From Dendronalium phyllosphericum CENA369 (GTDB lineage: Bacteria; Cyanobacteriota; Cyanobacteriia; Cyanobacteriales; Nostocaceae): 63,513 bases of DNA. The position numbers were made by a program, and so were the translations under genes. The stretch covers positions 1 through 63,513 of the forward strand of contig NZ_JAECZA010000314.1 in NCBI RefSeq assembly GCF_016056275.1. Reading direction: 5' to 3'. Positions 1 to 7,955 of this stretch are shown here, one piece after another (within the stretch, counting starts at the first letter, position 1; each line of letters opens with the position of its first letter). The notes beneath the pieces are model-generated. The model was given only the letters and a program-made list of their open reading frames with translations, ran no database searches and was not told the DNA's origin.

Positions 1-249
1 ATTTATTCTTATCACTTGCAGCGTCACTGGGCAACCTTGCAAAAACAGCCTGAGTTAGCACAAGCTTTTGATAATGTTCTGAATGCTAGTGAAGCTATTC
101 TCTTAGATCCCATTCTCACTCACAAATTAAGCAGTATGGGGTTGATTAAACTTTCTGGATCTCAAGCGATCGCAAGTTGTGAATTATATCGACGATTTTT
201 TAGGAAAAAAGAGCAGCATTTGGCGTTGCAGAATAAAAATATGAATTAG
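1..249 (+). CDS. C-terminal end of an AAA-like domain protein (5' end outside window)
   Basis: The frame is open from base 1, so the gene starts upstream and only about 82 C-terminal residues are visible. The fragment reads YSYHLQRHWATLQ, then a block with LDPILTHKLSSMGLIKLSG and SCELYRRFF. From memory this matches the end of the large AAA-like (AAA_35) proteins common in Nostoc, where a winged-helix-like domain follows the ATPase. The ATPase domain itself lies outside the window, so the family call rests on this tail alone. It ends about 300 bases before the CIS locus and shows no link to it. Confidence 0.55.
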   Translation: MYSYHLQRHWATLQKQPELAQAFDNVLNASEAILLDPILTHKLSSMGLIKLSGSQAIASCELYRRFFRKKEQHLALQNKNMN

Positions 250-546
250 TACGATTGCTATGGAAACCCTATGCAATTGTTGAGACTCAAGGTACTTAGT
301 TAAAAGATGTTATTTTTCATGAGTTTTACTATGAGTTATGGGATGAGTTTTATGAGTTTCAGAGCCGATTAGACAACTAATATTAAAAGTAATTCGCTGC
401 AATATTATATCTAATGCGAATTTGGCTCACTTGCTCAAAGGTTTTGTTCCCGACATTAAAACTTGCAAACTATTCTTAATTTTTTATTTAAAAGTTGACT
501 ATTTTGTCAATTTGTAAGTTCTAAATACTTAACCAGAGAATGAACA
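250..546 (+). promoter_or_regulatory. Leader and probable promoter region of the CIS operon
   Basis: This 297-base AT-rich gap holds no credible gene. Near its end, TTGAC (495-499) and GTCAA (506-510) form a short inverted repeat. The left arm could serve as a -35 box, but no well-spaced -10 box follows (TAAATA at 522-527 is too far), so promoter placement is uncertain. A weak purine-rich site (AGAG) lies about 8 bases before the sheath ATG. This is the only sizeable gap upstream of the sheath gene, so transcription of the locus probably starts here. Confidence 0.3.
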
Positions 547-2220
547 ATGCCCATACAACCAACTTATCCAGGCGTTTACGTAGAAGAAATTCCTAGTGGA
601 GTACGCACTATTACAGGCGTATCAACCTCTATTACTGCCTTTATTGGTCGCGCCTTACGAGGCCCTGTAGACGAGGCGATTACTATCAACAGTTATGGCG
701 ACTTTGAACGCATTTTTGGAGGGTTGTGGCTGAATAGTACCCTTGGCTATGCTGTACGAGATTTTTACCTCAATGGTGGTAGCCAGGCAATTATTGTCCG
801 ACTCATTCACTCTAAACAAGGACAAGGTCAAGCTCCAGATCAAGGTCAAGCTCCAGATCAAGGTCAAACTCCAGACCAAGGTCAAGCTCCAGGACAAAGT
901 CAAACTTCAGACCAAGGTCAAGCCACTGCTAAGAAGGCACAACTAAATGTGAATGGTCTTAATTTAGAAGCAGCAAATGAAGGTAGCTGGGGAAATGCTT
1001 TAAAAGTGCGGATTGAATACGTAGATATTAATGTAAGAGATGACGCAGAGTCACAAAAACTATTCAACATTACAGTTCTGGATCAAAATACAAGTCAATT
1101 AGAAGTATTTCGCAACGTATCGGTGCTGCCAAATCATCCCAGACGAGTAGATAAAGTTTTATTGAATGAGTCTTATTTTGTTCGATTTAGAGATGAATCT
1201 CTGCCAACAGACAGACCAGCTGCCCATGCTCAACCAACATTAGATAAAAAATTGTGGGATGATAACGATACAAACACCAAAGCCGAAGAAAACAGCGGTG
1301 CGGATGGTGACGATCTAGATGTGAACGACTTCACAGGGTTAAATAAGGAAGCAAATAAACAGGGCCTTTATGCTTTAAATAAAGCTGACCTGTTTAATAT
1401 TCTTTGTATTCCGCCTTATAAAAATGATGGCAATATAGATTATGACTCTTTAGTTGATTCAGCAGCAGAATTTTGTAAAGACCGTCGCGCATTTTTCATC
1501 ATCGACCCGCCTACTAATTGGACTGATAAAGATAAAGCCAAGGATGGTATTCAAAACCTTGGTGCGCCGACTAGTTATGCTGCTGTTTTCTTTCCTCGAA
1601 TCAAACAGCCAAATCCGTTACGAGAAAATCAAATAGAAGAATTTGTTCCCTGTGGTGCGATCGCGGGTGTATTTGCTCGTACTGATGTTCAACGCGGTGT
1701 GTGGAAAGCTCCAGCAGGCACAGAAGCAACCTTGACGGGTGTACCACAATTGAGTGTACCTCTAACAGATCCAGAAAATGGAGAATTGAATCCTTTGGGA
1801 ATTAATTGTTTGCGAACTTTGCCAGCTTTTGGTCGTGTGATATGGGGATCGCGGACGCGCAAGGGAGACGATCGTCTTACCGATGAATGGAAGTATATTC
1901 CAGTTCGCCGTTTCGCGCTTTTCTTGGAAGAAAGTCTTTATCGCGGTACGCAATGGGCTGTCTTTGAGCCAAATGACGAGCCATTGTGGGCGCAAATTCG
2001 TTTGAATCTTGGAGCTTTTATGCATACTCTCTTCCTTCAAGGAGCTTTTCAAGGTCGTAAGCCGGAAGATGCTTACTTTGTGAAGTGTGATAAAGAAACA
2101 ACAATCCAAAATGATATTAACTTAGGAATTGTCAATATTATTGTTGGTTTTGCTCCTCTCAAACCTGCTGAATTTGTCATTCTCAAAATTCAGCAAATAG
2201 CCGGACAAATAGCAGTTTAA
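547..2220 (+). CDS. Contractile injection system tail sheath protein
   Basis: This 557-residue protein would form the contractile outer sheath whose shortening drives the inner tube through a target membrane. The N-terminus (PTYPGVYVEEIPSGVRTI) and the following ITAFIGRALRGPV block are typical of phage-type and eCIS sheaths. The C-terminal third carries the conserved core of the family (VRRFALFLEESLYRGTQW, later FVKCDKETT and LGIVNIIVGFAPLKPAEF). Residues about 93-126 are a Gln/Asp/Pro-rich tandem repeat, probably a surface loop between the N-terminal core and the variable middle domain. The gene opens the operon and is followed after 10 bases by the tube gene, the usual sheath-tube order. 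The family call is secure; assignment to the cyanobacterial (thylakoid-anchored type) branch is inferred from the host. Confidence 0.95.
   Translation: MPIQPTYPGVYVEEIPSGVRTITGVSTSITAFIGRALRGPVDEAITINSYGDFERIFGGLWLNSTLGYAVRDFYLNGGSQAIIVRLIHSKQGQGQAPDQGQAPDQGQTPDQGQAPGQSQTSDQGQATAKKAQLNVNGLNLEAANEGSWGNALKVRIEYVDINVRDDAESQKLFNITVLDQNTSQLEVFRNVSVLPNHPRRVDKVLLNESYFVRFRDESLPTDRPAAHAQPTLDKKLWDDNDTNTKAEENSGADGDDLDVNDFTGLNKEANKQGLYALNKADLFNILCIPPYKNDGNIDYDSLVDSAAEFCKDRRAFFIIDPPTNWTDKDKAKDGIQNLGAPTSYAAVFFPRIKQPNPLRENQIEEFVPCGAIAGVFARTDVQRGVWKAPAGTEATLTGVPQLSVPLTDPENGELNPLGINCLRTLPAFGRVIWGSRTRKGDDRLTDEWKYIPVRRFALFLEESLYRGTQWAVFEPNDEPLWAQIRLNLGAFMHTLFLQGAFQGRKPEDAYFVKCDKETTIQNDINLGIVNIIVGFAPLKPAEFVILKIQQIAGQIAV
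823..924 (+). repeat. 18-bp tandem repeat inside the sheath gene
   Basis: About 5.7 copies of an 18-base unit (consensus CAAGGTCAAGCTCCAGAT) sit in frame and encode DQGQAP-like hexapeptides. The first two copies are identical and later ones have drifted, as expected from slippage followed by mutation. Copy number can change without breaking the reading frame. Confidence 0.9.
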
Positions 2221-2230
2221 GGAGAAATAT

Positions 2231-2698
2231 ATGCCTTCTATTTCAGGTAAGCGTTTAGACCTCTACAAAAACTTTAAGTTTGTTGTGAAATTCGCTGGTA
2301 AGGACGTGGCTGGGGTAAGTAAAGTTAGTGGTTTAAAGCGAACCACTGAGGTCATAGAACACCGCACGGGCGGCGACCCTAGCACTGTCTATAAGTCTCC
2401 CGGACAAAGCAAGTACGATCCCATCACCTTAGAACGAGGTGTTAGCAAAGATCCTGATTTTGAACAATGGGCAAATAAGGTCTGGGCGCTTGGTGGTAGT
2501 CCAGAAGTGTCTCTGGCAGATTTCCGTAAAGATATCACTATTGAGGTTCGTGATGAAGCTGGTCAGAAAGCGACTTCATATAACGTTTTTGGTTGCTGGG
2601 TTTCAGAATATCAAGCTTTACCAGACCTAGATGCTAGTGCTAATGCTGTCGCTATCGAATACATAAAGATAGAAAACGAAGGTTGGGAACGTGCTTGA
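2231..2698 (+). CDS. Contractile injection system inner tube protein (gp19-like)
   Basis: This 155-residue protein has the size and pattern of the gp19/Hcp-like tube subunit that polymerises inside the sheath. The N-terminal DLYKNFKFVVKFAGKDVAGV segment is followed by SGLKRTTEVIEHRTGGDPST, the characteristic beta-hairpin region of the family. The C-terminus (YQALPDLDASANAVAIEYI) also fits. It starts 10 bases after the sheath stop behind a GGAG ribosome site. Only one clear tube gene is present, whereas some eCIS carry two or three. Two hairpins lie just downstream, before the next gene. Confidence 0.95.
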   Translation: MPSISGKRLDLYKNFKFVVKFAGKDVAGVSKVSGLKRTTEVIEHRTGGDPSTVYKSPGQSKYDPITLERGVSKDPDFEQWANKVWALGGSPEVSLADFRKDITIEVRDEAGQKATSYNVFGCWVSEYQALPDLDASANAVAIEYIKIENEGWERA

Positions 2699-2700
2699 TA

Positions 2701-2720
2701 ATTAACTCGGCTGAGTTAAT
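2701..2720 (+). terminator. Hairpin directly after the tube gene
   Basis: Eight-base perfect arms ATTAACTC/GAGTTAAT with a GGCT loop start three bases after the tube stop codon. No T-tract follows, so this looks more like an mRNA-stabilising or attenuating hairpin than a full intrinsic terminator. It could raise sheath/tube output over the downstream baseplate genes. Confidence 0.5.
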
Positions 2721-2752
2721 CAAGATGTTAATTATTCAATCAGTAGGAAATC

Positions 2753-2835
2753 AACTATAGAAATCCTATTTGATTTTTCAAACAGCTAAGTATACTTACC
2801 CGTATACTTAGCAAAATTTAAATAAGATTTTTATG
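2753..2835 (+). repeat. Upstream copy of a duplicated intergenic segment
   Basis: Two blocks, CTATTTGATTTTTC near 2766 and ATACTTAGCAAAATTTAAAT ending in an ATG near 2833, resemble the sequence just before the gene at 3889 (3793-3891). The two copies bracket the 2956-3768 gene, which suggests that gene was inserted or arose with a duplication of the original tube-to-baseplate spacer. By eye the second block matches at roughly three quarters of positions. Confidence 0.5.
2787..2810 (+). other. Second intergenic hairpin
   Basis: Perfect nine-base arms TAAGTATAC/GTATACTTA flank a six-base loop. The element lies inside the upstream copy of the duplicated spacer, and the second copy near 3830-3860 does not preserve it. 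It could be an operator or an RNA hairpin. Confidence 0.45.
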
Positions 2836-2955
2836 GATTACTGAACTTAACTTGCCAACTCCTGCTAATCAATTTGGCTTGAAGCAAACCTTTGTTAATT
2901 GGGTCTTGCATAAATTGCCTAGACAAGGCGGTTAGATTAATGAGGTACATTAGCT

Positions 2956-3768
2956 ATGAATTTAGAAAATAAGCAGAACATTGATGAAATTATTAATCAC
3001 TTCATTGTGAGTAATAATGGCAAAATTGATGATACTGTCTTGAATAATTTAATTGAAATTAAAAAACTAGCATTAGAAGAACAGAAAAATCAAAATGAGC
3101 AGGAAATCAAAAGAGAAGAAAATCTAATTAAAGCTAAACAGAATAGATTTCCCAACAGTATTTTGAGTAATCCAACAACTACGGCTGTTGTTGCTGCTTT
3201 AGCTGGATTTTTGACATCGAGTATTGTAGCATTTATTCAGGGAAGTTCTAATCTTCAACTTGAAGAACTTAAGTTTCAATCCGAACTTATAACAAATGCA
3301 ACTAAACCAGATGATAAGAACAAAAGAATTGAACTGCTGCAATTTAATATTGATGCTGGCTTAATCAAAGATCCTTATATTATCTCAAAGTTGGACTATA
3401 TAATAAAAAGTGGTAATGTTCCACAGTCCTCTGTAACTACAATTGATCCCAATCAGTACATTCTCCCTAATGATTTTTCTATACCTACAGTTAACGATTT
3501 TATCGGCTCTCCAGGTTGCTATATTGCTGCCTATTCACATCAAAAGGAAATGAGCGCTAGTTCAGTTGGGGGCGATATTTATGTTATGGGTCAAGTCAGG
3601 GTTCCTGGACATTATGAGGGAAGAATTTGTCAGCCAAAAGGTTATGAAGGACAGAATATCAGTAGGTTAGATTACTTTAAAGAATTATTTGACCAAAAAC
3701 TACCTAAAGTCTGTATAAACAAAAGTTGCTGGGCAGGTGGTGACACTGGTGGTTTTGTTGGTAGGTAA
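2956..3768 (+). CDS. Single-pass membrane protein of unknown function inserted in the CIS operon
   Basis: I do not recognise this 270-residue protein. Residues about 30-60 are charged and probably coiled coil (Lys/Glu/Gln-rich). Residues about 72-95 are one clear transmembrane segment (TTTAVVAALAGFLTSSIVAF). A helical stretch follows with the pattern LLQFNIDAGLIKDPYIISKL, seen in other cyanobacterial membrane-linked proteins. The last 90 residues contain four cysteines (GCYIAA, ICQP, VCINKSCW) and end in a Gly-rich tail. It separates tube from baseplate genes, has wide gaps on both sides (257 and 120 bases) and is flanked by duplicated spacer sequence, so it is probably a later insertion. It might be a membrane anchor, a regulator or an unrelated passenger; nothing in the sequence decides. 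Confidence 0.75.
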   Translation: MNLENKQNIDEIINHFIVSNNGKIDDTVLNNLIEIKKLALEEQKNQNEQEIKREENLIKAKQNRFPNSILSNPTTTAVVAALAGFLTSSIVAFIQGSSNLQLEELKFQSELITNATKPDDKNKRIELLQFNIDAGLIKDPYIISKLDYIIKSGNVPQSSVTTIDPNQYILPNDFSIPTVNDFIGSPGCYIAAYSHQKEMSASSVGGDIYVMGQVRVPGHYEGRICQPKGYEGQNISRLDYFKELFDQKLPKVCINKSCWAGGDTGGFVGR

Positions 3769-3792
3769 TTAAATCAATGAAAGATTTAAACC

Positions 3793-3891
3793 TTTTATGG
3801 AACTCCGATTTGATTTTTGAAAATACAAAAATCTGCCATAGAAAGGTTCAGTTCTTAATATACTCAGCAAGATTAAAGTAGGATTTCTATG
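3793..3891 (+). repeat. Downstream copy of the duplicated intergenic segment
   Basis: This is the counterpart of 2753-2835: CGATTTGATTTTTG near 3807 and TACTCAGCAAGATTAAAGTA running into the start codon of the next gene. Because it leads directly into a conserved CIS gene, this copy is more likely the original spacer. Confidence 0.5.
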
Positions 3892-4626
3892 CGATCGCTA
3901 TCAGCTTTAGAACTGTTAAATATCTGGGAATGGGGACATAATCAGCCATCTTGGTCTAGAGCAATCAAGCTATTAAGTAGTGCTTGTCCTGAAACCTCCA
4001 TAGATATGCTGACTCAACTCAGCCTCGGTCAGCGTGATGCTATGCTGCTGACATTGCGGGAGTGGACATTTGGTTCGCAACTGGTTAGTCAAGTGACCTG
4101 TCCAAGCTGTGGTGAAGTCTTGGAACTTGATTTTGATATTGCAGAGATGCGTTTAGCATCGCTGTCAATTGAATCAGTTGAGAAATATCGTTTTGAGCTT
4201 GCTGATTACCAGGTGAGTTTTCGGCTGCCAAATAGTTTAGATATGATAGCGATCGCTGAATACAAACAGCCAGAGATTGCCCAAGAGATTTTATTAGAAC
4301 GCTGTATTTTGGAAGTAGTGTGTGATGGGAAATACCTGCCGTTCCAGCAATTGCCATCTCATACGAGAGATGTAATTATTGCTCAAATGGCTCAGGTAGA
4401 TCCTCAAGCAAATGTGTCAATTGATATTTCCTGTTCTGCTTGCAACCACCAATGGCGATCGTTATTTGACATTGTATCGTTCTTCTGGTCTGAGATTAAT
4501 GCTTGGGCATTTCGAGTTTTGCGAGAGGTACATACTTTGGCTACTGCTTATAGTTGGCGTGAAGCTGAGATTTTGGCGATGAGTCCGAGACGACGACAAT
4601 TGTATTTAGATATGGTAGCGCACTAA
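3889..4626 (+). CDS. Zinc-ribbon baseplate protein (T4 gp28-like)
   Basis: This 245-residue protein carries two well-spaced cysteine pairs, CPSC near residue 68 and CSAC near residue 184, which together would form a zinc ribbon. The N-terminal part (SALELLNIWEWGHNQPSWSR) and C-terminal part (SWREAEILAMSPRRRQLYLD) are typical of small phage-type baseplate proteins annotated as gp26/gp28-like in eCIS and prophage loci. By family it would act at the baseplate-tube hub. Its stop overlaps the start of the next gene by one base (TAATG), indicating translational coupling. Confidence 0.7.
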   Translation: MRSLSALELLNIWEWGHNQPSWSRAIKLLSSACPETSIDMLTQLSLGQRDAMLLTLREWTFGSQLVSQVTCPSCGEVLELDFDIAEMRLASLSIESVEKYRFELADYQVSFRLPNSLDMIAIAEYKQPEIAQEILLERCILEVVCDGKYLPFQQLPSHTRDVIIAQMAQVDPQANVSIDISCSACNHQWRSLFDIVSFFWSEINAWAFRVLREVHTLATAYSWREAEILAMSPRRRQLYLDMVAH

Positions 4627-7600
4627 TGAGGAATTATCTTTTTGATTTGATAGCTAAAAGCTTTAACCTAATTGATACAGTTCAACCTCTTGTATTATCA
4701 GTCTTTGAACCTTTACCAGAATCTACCCTTGGCTGGGAGCTACCGATTACCACAGAATCAACTGAGTTAGAAATAACACCACAAGCTGAGGAATTTCCCG
4801 GTTTTGAGATTGTACAGCCCTTGGAGTGGCAATCGTCTGCAACAAACTTGCAAATATCTGAAGAAGTAACTAACCCGCTTTTAACTAATTTAACTTCAAC
4901 GCCCGTTCAATCTTCCCAAGAAATACCAAAGTCAACTTCTAATTTTTCACCAAAGCCTGACTTAGAATTATCCTCCAATTGGTCTTTTCCAGAATCAGTA
5001 TTGACTCAAATCAGCACTGATAATCAGCAATTGACTTCAAATACAGAGCAAAAAACAAGCACTATCCCACCAATTTTTGCTTCTGCTCAATTATTAAATA
5101 ATCAACCAAATCAAATTAGTCCTATTGTTTCATATTTACCACCTTCAAATATTGATAATCTGTTATTAATTTCCAATGCAGAGGAAGAAACACGCCCTAA
5201 TTCACTAACTTCAACTCCTGCTCAATTCTTACAAAAACAATCAAATAACATTAATCCTGTTGTTTCTTTTATCCAACCTCCAAATACAATCAATTATAAA
5301 CCATTTCTAACTCAACCTTTTCTAGAATCAGAAAGACCTTCAACACCTGTAAATCAAATAGTACCTAATGCCAATACAGATGTGCCACAAACAAAGACTT
5401 CTTTATCGAATCGTTTCATTTCTGTACAGACTAGAGAGTTAAATACTTTTCTCTCTAACTCAATCTCTAAACAGAAGCAGCTTACACCTAATTTTTTACC
5501 CCAGCAACCAATTAGCATTAATCATCGTCTGGGTTTATATTTGCAATTACCTATAAAGTCAGATTTGCAAATAATTTTTAACGAAAACACAACAAAACCA
5601 GTAATATTGGCATTTGCTCCCCAAGAGAACACCTTTTTGCAGCCAAATCTGAATACCGCAATTTTAATGAATGCAATCGCAAAGCCAAAGAATGCTCCTG
5701 TCTCAAAGTTAGTTGTGGAAAAATCGGGAGGACTTACAACTCAATCATTAAATAACCAATTGATTGAAATTAGTCAAACAGTTTCTCTTCATCCCTTAGC
5801 AAAGGTATTGTATCTCAAGCAATCTCTACCGCAAATACAAGCAGAAACCAGCACTATCTTATCAATCCCTAGCTTTCTACAACAGGGAAAATCTACAACT
5901 GAAAACTTACATAAGCAACCCACAGAAATTAATTCAGTCTTTACCCATTCTCAGTTAACATCGGTTGAAAATTCTGAAGCATTTCCCCTTCAACTTCAAT
6001 CACAAGCAAAAGCGATATCTTCTCTACCCTTCGGGAACGACTTCGTCGAACGAAGTACCACGCGTAGCTTGCTTCCACAAAGTAGTAAGGTAAACTTCGC
6101 TAACGCACCTACTGCTACTCAAGTTTTGCCTTTAATACCTGCCTTAGCAGCGCAAACTAGTAATCTTACTTCTACTGTGATTCAACCACAGGAACAACTT
6201 GTGAGTGAATTACCTCAAAAGCCAACGCTACAAACAGAGAATATTTCAACTTCAGAAATATTATTAAGTCAGATTATAGAACAACCAACAGCGATCGCAC
6301 CTACTACTCAATTATCGCCTTTAATATCTGCGCTAGGAGGAGAAACTAGCACTCTAACTTCTACTGCAATTCAAACACAGGAACAACCTGTAGCTGAATT
6401 AACACAAAAGCGATGGTTGCACCAACGCCAAGAGCGAACGTTACAAACAGCAAATATTCCAAGTTCAGAAATATTATCAAGTCAGAATATAGAACAACCA
6501 ACAGCGATACCTTCTTTGCAAGAGCCTACGCGTAGCTTACTTCCACAAAGTGGTAAGGTAAACTTCGCTAACGCACCTACTACTACTCAAGTTCTGCCTT
6601 TAATACCTGCCTTAGCAGCGCAAACGAATAATCTTACTTCTACTGTGATTCAACCACAGGAACAACTTGTGAGTGAATTACCTCAAAAGCCTACGCTACA
6701 AACAGAGAATATTTCAACTTCAGAAATATTATTAAATCAGATTATAGAACAACCAACAGCAATACCTTCTTTGCGAGACGCTACACGTAGCTTGCTTCCA
6801 CAAAGTAGTAAGGTAAGCTCCGCTAACGCATCTGCAAGCGAGGTGGTACTAGCTTTAACACCTGTACTAACTGTGGATACTAGCATTCCTGCCTTAAGTA
6901 CTGTAATTCAACCACAAGTAAAACATGAGGCGATACCTACCCTGCAAGAACTTTTACTCTTCAAGAACGACTTCGTCGAACGAGGAACGGTAAGCTCTGC
7001 TAACGCATTTATTATTGATACTACCTTAGTGAATTCACACAAACAAAGCTTAACACCTACAATTGCTACACAAAAAATTATAGATCCACAGGAAAAACTT
7101 ACGTCTAATGTGTCAGGAGTTCGACAGAGGTTTGTCCACAAAAATATTTTATCAATGCATCCAATTCTCACGGATGCCTCTACTAAATTATCTTCGCCTC
7201 AGACAAACAGTTCTACTCCACCATTCGTAAATAATCTACTATTATCTGCCACTTCACAACCGGCAACTGGGCTAACTGCTATTAATTCATATATAACACC
7301 AACTCCTACTTTATATTCTTCAACCGCAGGAACTGACATACAATCGCAAGTAAACTTTTCTGACTCTTACTTGTCTGATTTCCATAGAGAAAAAGCTTCT
7401 GCTCAAGAAGTCAGATCGCAAAACTATAATACGAATTATCGCAAACATATTGCTAGCCAAAAAATTGGCATTGTAGAACAATCGGATAAATTGGGGCAAG
7501 CAGAGAGAGAGACGAACGTTAGTCACGCAGATCATCCTGCAAATATGCAACGCCAGAAAATTAATCGCAATGAAGATATATTGACTAGTCCAGATGAAAA

Positions 7601-7955
7601 CTTAATATTACCCCAAAACGCATCCCCTAATTTTTCTATGTCTGCGGATAGAGGCAAAGGCTGGGCGGTGTATCCATTCTTTAGAGAATTAGAGGAATCT
7701 GATTTAAAACCACTATCTCAGCCGATAAATGACCTGAGTGTGAAAAATTTGTCAGTCATTGCAAGTAGTAGAAAAAAAGCCCATAAGCAATCTTCAGTGG
7801 GTTTAGACACACCACCTGCTATTCAAGTCACAATTGGTCAGTTGGAAATTCGCAGCGCAGCCCCAGCGCCACCCCCGCCTCGACCAAAGCCTCGTCCAGC
7901 GCCAGCCGTGATGGGTTTGAATGAATACTTGCGTCGGCGTGCGGGAGGTAAATGA
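4626..7955 (+). CDS. Large disordered Ser/Thr/Gln/Pro-rich CIS-associated protein
   Basis: This 1109-residue protein is rich in Ser, Thr, Gln, Pro and Asn, with no transmembrane segment and almost no predicted fold. Residues about 465-800 contain three diverged copies of a module (ATQVLPLIPALAAQT, then QPQEQLVSELPQKPTLQ and EILLSQIIEQPTAI). The module borders carry short palindromic DNA repeats translated as NDFVER, RSLLPQSSKV or NFANAP. The C-terminus is a Pro/Ala/Arg stretch (APAPPPPRPKPRPAPA) followed by a short ordered tail, MGLNEYLRRRAGGK. It sits between the baseplate zinc-ribbon gene and the cap gene, with one- and four-base overlaps, so it is made with the apparatus. A tape-measure or scaffold role fits the position but is only a guess, because tape measures are usually helical. 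Confidence 0.7.
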   Translation: MRNYLFDLIAKSFNLIDTVQPLVLSVFEPLPESTLGWELPITTESTELEITPQAEEFPGFEIVQPLEWQSSATNLQISEEVTNPLLTNLTSTPVQSSQEIPKSTSNFSPKPDLELSSNWSFPESVLTQISTDNQQLTSNTEQKTSTIPPIFASAQLLNNQPNQISPIVSYLPPSNIDNLLLISNAEEETRPNSLTSTPAQFLQKQSNNINPVVSFIQPPNTINYKPFLTQPFLESERPSTPVNQIVPNANTDVPQTKTSLSNRFISVQTRELNTFLSNSISKQKQLTPNFLPQQPISINHRLGLYLQLPIKSDLQIIFNENTTKPVILAFAPQENTFLQPNLNTAILMNAIAKPKNAPVSKLVVEKSGGLTTQSLNNQLIEISQTVSLHPLAKVLYLKQSLPQIQAETSTILSIPSFLQQGKSTTENLHKQPTEINSVFTHSQLTSVENSEAFPLQLQSQAKAISSLPFGNDFVERSTTRSLLPQSSKVNFANAPTATQVLPLIPALAAQTSNLTSTVIQPQEQLVSELPQKPTLQTENISTSEILLSQIIEQPTAIAPTTQLSPLISALGGETSTLTSTAIQTQEQPVAELTQKRWLHQRQERTLQTANIPSSEILSSQNIEQPTAIPSLQEPTRSLLPQSGKVNFANAPTTTQVLPLIPALAAQTNNLTSTVIQPQEQLVSELPQKPTLQTENISTSEILLNQIIEQPTAIPSLRDATRSLLPQSSKVSSANASASEVVLALTPVLTVDTSIPALSTVIQPQVKHEAIPTLQELLLFKNDFVERGTVSSANAFIIDTTLVNSHKQSLTPTIATQKIIDPQEKLTSNVSGVRQRFVHKNILSMHPILTDASTKLSSPQTNSSTPPFVNNLLLSATSQPATGLTAINSYITPTPTLYSSTAGTDIQSQVNFSDSYLSDFHREKASAQEVRSQNYNTNYRKHIASQKIGIVEQSDKLGQAERETNVSHADHPANMQRQKINRNEDILTSPDENLILPQNASPNFSMSADRGKGWAVYPFFRELEESDLKPLSQPINDLSVKNLSVIASSRKKAHKQSSVGLDTPPAIQVTIGQLEIRSAAPAPPPPRPKPRPAPAVMGLNEYLRRRAGGK
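6024..6110 (+). repeat. Interspersed palindromic repeat, in-frame copy 1
   Basis: The longest copy has TTCGGGAACGACTTCGTCGA, then CGCGTAGCTTGCTTCC and AACTTCGCTAACGC. These words resemble the small palindromic repeats scattered between genes in Nostoc genomes. Here they are read in frame as FGNDFVERSTTRSLLPQ and related residues. Confidence 0.65.
6521..6580 (+). repeat. Interspersed palindromic repeat, in-frame copy 2
   Basis: This copy keeps ACGCGTAGCTTACTTCC and AACTTCGCTAACGC but lacks the ACGACTTCGTCG part. It is read as TRSLLPQSGKVNFANA. Confidence 0.6.
6774..6830 (+). repeat. Interspersed palindromic repeat, in-frame copy 3
   Basis: This copy has GACGCTACACGTAGCTTGCT followed by TCCGCTAACGC. 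It is read as DATRSLLPQSSKVSSANA, in the same phase as copies 1 and 2. Confidence 0.6.
6955..7010 (+). repeat. Interspersed palindromic repeat, in-frame copy 4
   Basis: This copy has AAGAACGACTTCGTCGAACG and TCTGCTAACGC. It keeps the palindromic half that copies 2 and 3 lost and drops the TAGCTTGC part. Confidence 0.6.

Noticed and set aside
655-903. Minus-strand 82-codon frame opposite the sheath gene
   Set aside because: Its repetitive sequence is only the complement of the 18-bp tandem repeat in the sheath gene.
823-924. Possible CRISPR array
   Set aside because: The 18-bp units are contiguous, without spacers, and in frame within a coding sequence.
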